Below are positions 21,683 through 28,017 of a stretch of 28,017 bases of DNA, piece by piece. The translations under genes were made by a program, and so were the position numbers. How positions within the stretch are numbered: position 1 is the first letter of the stretch; every line of letters starts with the position of its first letter. Origin of the DNA: Psilocybe azurescens (lineage: Eukaryota; Basidiomycota; Agaricomycetes; Agaricales; Agrocybaceae); the NCBI GenBank assembly GCA_023853785.1, contig JAJIRX010000306.1, positions 1-28,017 of the forward strand. Reading direction: 5' to 3'. The notes under the pieces are model-generated. The model was not told where the DNA came from. It worked only from the letters and a program-made list of their open reading frames with translations, and ran no database searches.

Positions 21683-22755
21683 TTAATGCCTCTCGAGCTT
21701 TGCGTGCCTCGTGCTCATCGTCCCTATTACACTGTGAGCATGTACACCAATCAGTGCCAATAAACCAAATACTATCAGATCCCTTACGAACATGGTGGCT
21801 TTCACCAGTTGTTTGTAGAAATGCAGTGACATATCGTGATAGCCATGGCGAATGTTCACATTACTGGCGCCGCTCTCTATATAATCCTCTGAGAGTGCCA
21901 TCCTTGTGTAATACCTTCCGTAGTCCGTCGATTTTGTACGAGAGGTTGCGTTGGAGTAGTCTATAGACTCGGAGAAAACACTCTATTGCTCGTCTGAGAG
22001 AATATTTTCGGTTTTGACTCCGGATGCTGCTAGTCCTGATACCGGAAGAGCGATGTTGAAGGCTCGTACAGAATGAGCATTGCTATGGACGAGTTTTCTG
22101 ACGTACTGAATACTGTCTGGAATATCGATTCTGAAAGTAGACGAAACGATCGGGACCTCAATCTATGTTGAAGTGAACGCTTGCACTCACACTTCTCTCC
22201 TTAGCTCTTCCACAATTCCGATGAGTTCTCTGTAAACTTCCAAAGTCACCTTGAATATAGCCTGAGTTACATGCAGCTGTACCCCCCTGTTTGAGATGAT
22301 AATGTCTAGCACCCTAGATTACCATCGCTCAGGTCATTTGGGTATAGAGAGATGTTGAAGCCATGCAGGAGATGTGGATTGCTCTGGAGGAGGCCCCGAC
22401 GCGTTGAACGACACCTACTGTGTCAATTCTGGATAATACACAAGCAATAAGATGAATGTTGGATGAATTTTATTGCTAGTCATGGAACTACTGACCTTTC
22501 GTATTTGATATTTGATACAACATGGGCGAGCATGTTGTAAGCTTCGGGAGTAACCTTGAACTCAATCTTGATTGTAACCAGCGTGTTATCAGCTTCTGGT
22601 GACTGTTGATGTGCTGCAGGGCAATCGTTGAGTGTATTTGGAAGCCTTTTCGCAGAGAGTATATGAGCTGCGCGACGAGTCCGCCGGCGTTGGTTTCTGG
22701 GTTTCGAGCGTGATGCCTTGTAGGATCTTGCACTTTTGAATCGAAATGGTCTCAT
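21683..22755 (-). CDS. Two-PAH-domain membrane-anchored protein with STDYG motif (gene B)
   Basis: From the ATG at 22755 (MRPFRFKSARSYK, basic) it encodes a first PAH-like domain: IKIEFKVTPEAYNMLAHVV, intron 22495-22429 (67 bp), IDTVGVVQRV and LLQSNPHLLHGFNISLYP. A second follows: AIFKVTLEVYRELIGIVEEL, intron 22190-22131 (60 bp), IDIPDSIQYVRKLVHSN, RAFNIALPVSG. In both the intron falls at the same place as in gene C. Then comes [19 protein letters not shown] and a hydrophobic helix (FVRDLIVFGLLALIGVHAH) near the C-terminus, ending at 21683. Frame changes are needed near 22390, in the G6 run near 22290 and near 21980; some could be small introns I cannot place. PAH helices are divergent from Sin3. 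A membrane helix on a PAH protein is unusual. Role unknown. Confidence 0.6.
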
Positions 22756-23242
22756 ATCCGCACCATTAAGCTTTGAAGCGACGATGAACGGCCTTAGAGA
22801 GTGCAGAGTAGCGAACTTCAAAGCGACGCTTCTATTATTATTATACCAATTTTGGGCAGAAGGCTATTCTAGCGGCTGTGCATCGGATAGATATGCCATA
22901 CAAATACAATGATAGATTATCTGATGAGAAAGTTCCTACTGTACATGCTACATAGCAGTTACATAGCATCTACAGCAGAAGTAGTATCTGGGAGATGTTT
23001 TCAGAGGTGGTTCTGTGTTGGAGGCAGAGTCTAGTCGGCGTTTAATTCCATAATTTGATAGGCGCCCGACGTCGGGTATGTAACCTCCCGCCAGTTGCTA
23101 GTGTACGATCCAATCTGGCTTGTGATATTTGTGTGTATGCGCGGCAGACCGTGGAGTTGTGGAGCTGTTGTAAATGGCCTATAAATGTAAGCGGCAGTGG
23201 ATCTATTAGTGATTTGGAACTGACTTCGATTCTGAACTGCTT
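22756..23242. other. Intergenic region / possible 3' extension of gene A
   Basis: A minus-strand frame at 23387-23031 overlaps the end of gene A in another register and stays open past it (ending MELNAD). It might be the true C-terminus after a frame error or intron. The rest, 22756-23030, shows nothing recognisable. Confidence 0.35.
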
Positions 23243-24348
23243 TCATTGGCCTAAGTAGGTGGTTGGAGTCAACCATTCGATTTGATACGTAGATCTCCGG
23301 CCCTCGGCCTGCAGTGTCTCCAGCTCCAGTGATAATGCCATTCTTCTGTAGAAGAGTCCGTAGTCCGTAGACTGCGTACGAGACCATGCGACAGAGTATG
23401 GCTCCGAAGACTGGGATGATACGTCAGAGTGTGGGTCCGAACGTTGGGAGACTCTAAGGTCTGTTGACTGTGTGCAGTTTGACATGTCGGAGTATGATGC
23501 CTCCGAAGTATGTGGTGTTTGATTCGAAAGTCGTGGTCTGACTGAGCTTGGCATCGAACCCTTGGAGACTCTGGCAGATAAGTCCAACGAAAGACTGTCG
23601 TTATCTGACAAAAGACTGTCGTTGTCGGACGAAAGACTGTCGCTGTCTAGGTCGACTTGCGGTGGGGATACGACGTCCACCGTGCCGTCTTCTACTAGTT
23701 GGGCCGACTGTTCAAGGCTAGCTTTATGTTGTCCCTGGCGTAACGAAGGGTTGAACACTCGTATTGGGCGTCGCCAGTCGTTGAAAAGAGCTCCAATCCG
23801 CTGGATGACTACAACTATCATACCAATCCTAATCAATGAGCCAAGTTAGACATGCTGACCGCCAACAAATTAGGTACTCACACTCCGAGTCCACTTTTTA
23901 AGATCCAAATAATCTCGAGTAATTTCATGTAAATACGGCGTGGTGTATAAAAAGTCTGTTTCTTGACTTCATCGAGATCATATGGTATGTCAAGATCATA
24001 TAGTTCTTCGAGATCATATAGTTTGTCGATATCATAAGGTTTATCGATGTCATATGGTTTGTTGATATCATATGGTTTGTCGAGATCATATAGTTCTTCG
24101 GGATAATATGGTTTGTCGAGATCATGTAGTTCATCTAGGGCATTGTGTGGTTGACTAATTTCTAGCCCTGTCATCCCGTTGCATGGAGGGTCAAGCAGAC
24201 TGACATAGCGTGATTTTGAGGCTGGTCCTTTAAAGAGGCTGAGGTGGGGGTTGATGAGAAAGATGTGGATGTGGATGACGTGGTGCGTGCTGCATATATT
24301 CGTCCTGGGGGCTTGAGTGTCATCTGGAAGTGTGGTGCCTTGGCGCAT
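23243..24348 (-). CDS. Hexapeptide-repeat membrane protein with STDYG motif (gene A)
   Basis: The ATG at 24348 begins MRQGTTLPDD. Residues about 70-125 are a run of nine six-residue repeats of the form (K/E)(P/L)YD(I/L)(D/N/E). Next is a hydrophobic helix built across a 53-bp intron (23881-23829): LLEIIWILKSGLGVIGMI, VVVIQRIGALF. A long Ser/Asp-rich, probably disordered part follows (SDSLSSDNDSLLSDNDSLS). Near the end is [19 protein letters not shown], the motif shared with genes B and C. No PAH domain is seen. Ending is at 23243 in this frame; see the downstream entry for a possible extension. The splice restores one frame across the membrane helix, which supports the model. No known family is recognised. 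Confidence 0.6.
23973..24134. repeat. Nine tandem copies of an 18-bp unit
   Basis: Consensus on the plus strand is CGAGATCATATGGTTTGT, nine units without a gap (23973, 23991, ... 24117). They lie in frame inside gene A and encode hexapeptides on the minus strand. Units differ mostly at a few positions (GAT to AAT, TTTGT to TTCTT), so the array is old enough to have diverged. Confidence 0.9.
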
Positions 24349-24407
24349 TCAGTTATTCAACGTGGACTTCGATATTGTTTGGTTCACTTGAATTGACGCT
24401 GCTGGTT

Positions 24408-24528
24408 GGACAATTTAAAGGTTAGAGTTGGGCCTTGTTGAGTCAGTCCGGCAACAAAAATGCGGGCGGACAATTTAAAGGTTAGGAGTTGGGCCTTGTT
24501 GAGTCAGTCCGGCAACAAAAATGCGGGC
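24408..24528. repeat. Tandem duplication of a 60/61-bp unit
   Basis: GGACAATTTAAAGGTTAG starts at 24408 and again at 24468. The two copies are identical over their length except for one inserted G (GTTAGAG against GTTAGGAG). It lies 60-180 bp upstream of the gene A ATG, so it could duplicate promoter elements. Near-identity suggests a recent event. Confidence 0.93.
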
Positions 24529-25271
24529 GCATTTTCATTTTGATGGCAGCTGCATTATTCCCATACCGTATATAGTAGCCCATGACATCTTGCGTGACAG
24601 CCCACTGTTTATCTTGATTCCAGGCTCTTTGTTGTCAATCCCATGCCCCAAGCATCTGATCTATGTAGACGGCAGCTTATAGTAGCTGCTGCATATGCAA
24701 TGAACATTGTTAGTGTTGCCGCTGATATGCACTGCAGTCCCCTATACTCAGTAAACCCATTTTCCAAGTTTTCCACACCATTTCGAGGGTTCAAATCATC
24801 TACCAACATCTACTAAAGTCCTACAGGGTATGACCGAGGCCCAACCAAAGGTAACTGAGGCCCAACCAAACACCCTTTGTCACTAAACACCTCAAAATAT
24901 CTTGGTTAGTCTTTACAGAGCATATCTGTGGTTTTGGATGATTTCTAATAGGTTTTGATATTTGTTTTAATTCATTTCCTTTTCTCTGTGCTACTCTGTA
25001 CCATTTCCTGCTCCCTGTTTGCTTGTTTAATTCCTTTTCTGCTTTGATTAAACCCTTTAGAGTCTCAAGTTCTACCTATATAAGCTTATATGTAGTCTAC
25101 TTTGAAGAATAGAACCTCATATCCCTGGTATATTGTCATATCTCACTGTCTCGAACTCAGAAATTGTGTCTTCATAACTTGTTAGCACTCTTGTACCTCG
25201 TATTCAGCCTTGAACATTGTATATCGTCACTTGGTCTCCCTATCAAGCCTTGTATAATTTAGTACACTTCA
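24529..25271. other. Boundary region into AT-rich, CpG-poor DNA
   Basis: A minus ORF at 24809-24609 (66 residues, with a hydrophobic stretch CISAATLTMFIAYAAATISC) has no known family and is weak. GAGGCCCAACCAAA occurs twice, at 24836-24849 and 24857-24870. Right after it base composition changes to AT-rich with very few CG dinucleotides. The repeat could mark the left end of the transposon-derived region, but I find no inverted partner in the window. Confidence 0.4.
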
Positions 25272-25968
25272 ATGTCCGACTCCTCATCACTGCCTATGCT
25301 CCTGAAACCTTGACTCACAACCCTCAGAGCCACTCATTGTGAAGTAGCTTCCCCAACCTCATTACTTTGATTTGTTTGTGTTTTGTGCACTGCACGCTTC
25401 TTAGGCATATCACCACTGCACTCTATGCTTCTCCTTTATACTGGAAACAAGCCTATCATACATCAAAGTTAACTGGAGAAGAATGGGTGAAGGAGTTGAT
25501 AGATGGGCATCATGATCGCTTGTGGACTGAGCTCGGAGTACAAGTTCATGTCTTTTGGGGCTGGAAGACTCTCGTTATGTAGGATTAAATGAACAGATTG
25601 CTATATTTCTATACATGTGTGTTATGGGGATGTCAATCCAACATGTTGCTGAAAGGTTTCAACATTCCAATGACACCATTTCCAAGTAAGCTATGCTACT
25701 CATAGATACTGATATATATTATATGCACTTACTTGAATATTATAGATACTTTCAGAAGGTTCTCAATGCTGTTTCTGCAGGCCCATTTTACAACAAGCAT
25801 GTTCACCTTCCAAGTGTGAATGATACAACCCCAGAGTATATACACCTCAGCTCCGAAGTTCTTCCCTTTTTTTTTCAGGGAGCAATAGGAACAATGGATG
25901 GGACCCACATCAATTGCTGCCCATCCCTCACTCACATTGGCTGCATTGCAAATCACAAGTATTTATGA
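25272..25968 (+). pseudogene. PIF/Harbinger-type transposase relic
   Basis: Segments match the agaricomycete Harbinger (HARBI1-like) transposase: YHTSKLTGEEWVKELIDGHH, LNEQIAIFLYMCVMGMSIQH, VAERFQHSNDTISK, a 60-bp intron at 25686-25745, YFQKVLNAVSAGPFY, and GTMDGTHINCCPS, where the Asp is the first residue of the DDE triad. It starts perhaps at the ATG at 25272 (MSDSSSLPML), but is soon interrupted by TGA. A deletion with frame change removes residues between VQVHVF and GLEDSRY at about 25555. Sequence ends after ANHK, so the second Asp and Glu of the triad are missing. No terminal inverted repeats were identified. It is inactive. Confidence 0.88.
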
Positions 25969-26607
25969 TCAAATCTAGTAGACTGCCATATGCTGAGTTG
26001 TACACAAAATTTCAATTGCCAATAGATTCAGTCTGTGAGGCAATCTCCTGTGTGGCACAGTGATGTCTGATCTCTGAGCAGTTGATTGCCTAATTTAGTG
26101 AACAGCCTTTGTGAGGTCTGGACACAGGGATTGCTTTTGCTAATTAATAAGGTTTCCACCACTTGGCAATCACTTGTAAGGGACTGATGGGTGTTACCCC
26201 TTGTAAGTGCCAAGGTCACTTCTTGGGGAGTTCTTCCTTGTGCAAGACTAATAGCATGGTCAACGGTGTGGGCAATTGCCTCAGGCACTCAGTTAAAGCT
26301 GTTTTGATATCTGTGTAAGAAACTAAAGGTAGTCTTTGATTTGTAGCACTGATTAATAGACCACACTACCTCTTAATTAGTTTGTAAGATTTACTATGCT
26401 CATTGGCCCACTAGGAAGGGAAGCCTCAAAGCCTAATAATCTGGTGTATTTCCTATCTTTCACTAGTATAATATACTAGCTTATTACAGATAATGATATC
26501 AAAAATAAAGGCCTCTGTGTCTCACTATGAATTGTAAGCTCAGAATGGTTTACACCCTTTCAGCAGTATCTCAACTTAACCCTCCTGGTCAGCTATTATT
26601 CTGGGCT
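25969..26607. other. Non-coding transposon-derived DNA
   Basis: AT-rich, almost free of CG dinucleotides. Only short ORFs occur (for example minus 26288-26028), without recognisable domains. It separates the Harbinger relic from the next relic and may be the remains of an inserted or nested element. Confidence 0.45.
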
Positions 26608-27140
26608 GCAGTCATCAAAGCCATCACAGTTGCTGACTTTGATCTTCTCTGTGATACATGCACTGACATTCGATCATTACCATGGTGTGAGCCATCCTGA
26701 CGTGAAGCCACAACCTTGTATTTTGGCATCAAATGTGCTCAAGAAGAACTAGTCTGATTGAATGTTGAAATTACACAATTACTAGCCTACATGTTCAACA
26801 GCCATGTAGATTATTGCTGTACTATTCAGGCAAATATTGTTGTCAATTCTTCTCTTGTGCTAAGTCTATCTTATGGAATAGGTTTATCAGAACCATATTC
26901 ACATGGCCCTTGCCCAGAAGCTCATGGAGATGAGTCATCTACCAGGTTTCAGTGGATCTCTGTCTGTTGGTATGCATATTGGCCAGAAATCAGACACAAG
27001 AGCTGACATACCTTTCTTTTTATGGGCTTTGCTAATCAGAATACCATTTTCTTTCTCAACAATGCAGATCTCCACAACTATACTGACCTCATCATCGACT
27101 ATAGTAGACAATGACAATGTGCCCAGAGAGGGTTGAGATT
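26608..27140 (+). pseudogene. Decayed repeat-borne ORF (KDZ-associated type suspected)
   Basis: One frame reads VADFDLLCDTCTDIRSLPW, a TGA at 26698, REATTLYFGIKCAQEELV, a TGA at 26755, LNVEITQLLAYMFNSHVDY; then in another frame MALAQKLMEMSHLPGFSGSL. I recall this layout from the C-terminal part of repetitive agaricomycete ORFs linked to KDZ transposons, but only from memory, so the class is uncertain. Both stops sit where Arg is plausible (CGA to TGA), and Cys stands where Arg is plausible (LLCDTC). These are the changes expected from C-to-T mutation at CG sites. Dead copy. Confidence 0.45.
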
Positions 27141-27441
27141 GATACAGATCTTGTATTTCAGTTACTTGATTGCTTAAATGATTTAGAAATATTGTAGTGA
27201 TAGCATAGCTGTAAATTTTTTTGTTGCCTTCCTATACTCAATATCAATCTTCTTGAACTGTATTCAGTGTAATTTACAATAAGTTTAAGCTGCTAGAAGC
27301 CCGTAGAAATGTGAATTCATACCATTAGATCATGTAGAATTTGTGTCCAGAAGGCCATAGTTGAATGTGAATTGTAAACTTGAGTGTACTTGCTGCCATT
27401 AAATTAGGTGGTGTTTAAACAATGAAATAATGTTCATATGG

Positions 27442-27757
27442 AGGTCTTTACACTCACCCAGATATTCCATAGCGGAGTTTGGTGACTCTTTTGCAGGTGT
27501 CCCAGCCATTTAGAATGGAGACTCCACACGGAGTCCAGCTGGAATTCACTCATCCTCTATGTAGACCAATGGGAGGATATGGAACTACATGCATGCTCAT
27601 GTGGAACTTTATCTGTAGTTCCACGTCCTCTATATGAATTTGATATAGATTTAACTTATGAATTATAGAGGATTTGTACTCCTCCATATATTCTGATCAG
27701 TTCTGAGCAGCAATCTAGAACACTTTTCACTGCCCAAATGGCAAGGTCTTTACACTC
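27442..27757. repeat. Clustered direct and inverted short repeats
   Basis: AGGTCTTTACACTC occurs at 27442-27455 and 27744-27757. Between them are GACTCC-ACAC-GGAGTC (27520-27535), an imperfect 16-bp inverted pair (27573-27588 with 27615-27630, two mismatches, TA against CG), and TCCTCTATA (27626-27634) with its inverse TATAGAGGA (27664-27672). Dense hairpins bracketed by a direct repeat suggest a small non-autonomous element or an element end. Confidence 0.5.
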
Positions 27758-28017
27758 CCCACAGGTACCAGTTGGAGTCTGACCAGTTCCAACCAGAGTT
27801 TTATTTGGCAGTGTCTCTGCCAAATTAGCAGGAAAATATCCAAATTTTTTCTGACCAGATTCCAATCAGAATCACTGGTACTGACCAGTTCCACCGTTAC
27901 TGAGTCCAACCAAATCTGACCAAAATCCAATCAGAATATGACTGGAATCTGAGTGGAGTTCATCCATATTTTAAACTTAATTAGACCCAATTCTGAGTAG
28001 AATCTGAGTGGTACCAA
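27758..28017. repeat. Subterminal-type short repeats, AT-rich
   Basis: CTGACCA recurs at about 27780, 27851, 27880 and 27916; TCCAATCAGAAT recurs twice; AATCTGAGTGG recurs at about 27946 and 28000. This density of short scattered motifs is typical of the ends of DNA transposons that bind their transposase at several sites. The element continues beyond the window. Confidence 0.4.

Noticed and set aside
23973..24134. Regular 18-bp repeat considered as a CRISPR-like array
   Set aside because: Units are contiguous with no spacers and lie in frame inside a eukaryotic gene. It is a coding minisatellite.
24770..24800. GGTTCAAATC resembling a tRNA B box
   Set aside because: The flanking bases cannot form a T-arm stem and no A box or cloverleaf is found upstream.

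Overview
The window looks like nuclear DNA of a mushroom-forming basidiomycete (Agaricomycetes). Genes are broken by many introns of about 46-70 bp with GT..AG ends. Conserved housekeeping genes (a type I PIP kinase, a condensin subunit) sit beside F-box, MYND, HMG-box and Sin3-like PAH genes and basidiomycete-type DNA transposon relics. No RNA gene was recognised.

Layout: (1) 3-2947 (+), PI4P 5-kinase (Mss4/Its3 type). (2) 2948-4515, a long intergenic stretch, strongly pyrimidine-rich on the plus strand, between convergent genes. (3) 4516-9504 (-), condensin subunit 1 (Ycs4/Cnd1/NCAP-D2) with about 17 exons. (4) 9408-14075, a tandem segmental duplication of about 2.3 kb. Each unit carries the first part of condensin exon 1, a divergent promoter, a plus-strand F-box gene and the 3' part of a minus-strand F-box gene. 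Only the right-hand minus-strand gene is complete (13619-15135). (5) 15861-16685 (+), a MYND zinc-finger gene followed by a decayed MYND duplicate. (6) 17608-18741 (-), an HMG-box transcription factor. (7) about 19.27-24.35 kb, three genes on both strands tied together by a shared C-terminal motif (SRTxSTDYGxxYxRMALS). Two of them carry Sin3-type paired amphipathic helix (PAH) domains and two carry a membrane-type hydrophobic helix. This is the best candidate in the window for an undescribed protein family. (8) about 24.87-28.02 kb, AT-rich, strongly CpG-depleted transposon graveyard: a PIF/Harbinger transposase relic, a second repeat-derived ORF with arginine-to-stop and arginine-to-Cys changes, and clustered inverted and interspersed short repeats.

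A pervasive oddity is that nearly every conserved gene up to about 19 kb contains single-base frame breaks, mostly in short homopolymers, while in-frame nonsense changes are absent from the housekeeping genes. I count two in the PIP kinase, six in condensin, one in the left F-box copy, two in the MYND gene and three in the HMG gene. The simplest reading is residual indel error in the assembly rather than decay of essential genes. Gene models below join exons across these breaks and should be read with that in mind.

Functionally the window mixes signalling (PIP kinase), chromosome condensation, ubiquitin-ligase substrate receptors and transcriptional regulators (MYND, HMG, PAH). No operon-like pathway is apparent; the only clear clusters are the F-box pair and the PAH/STDYG group.
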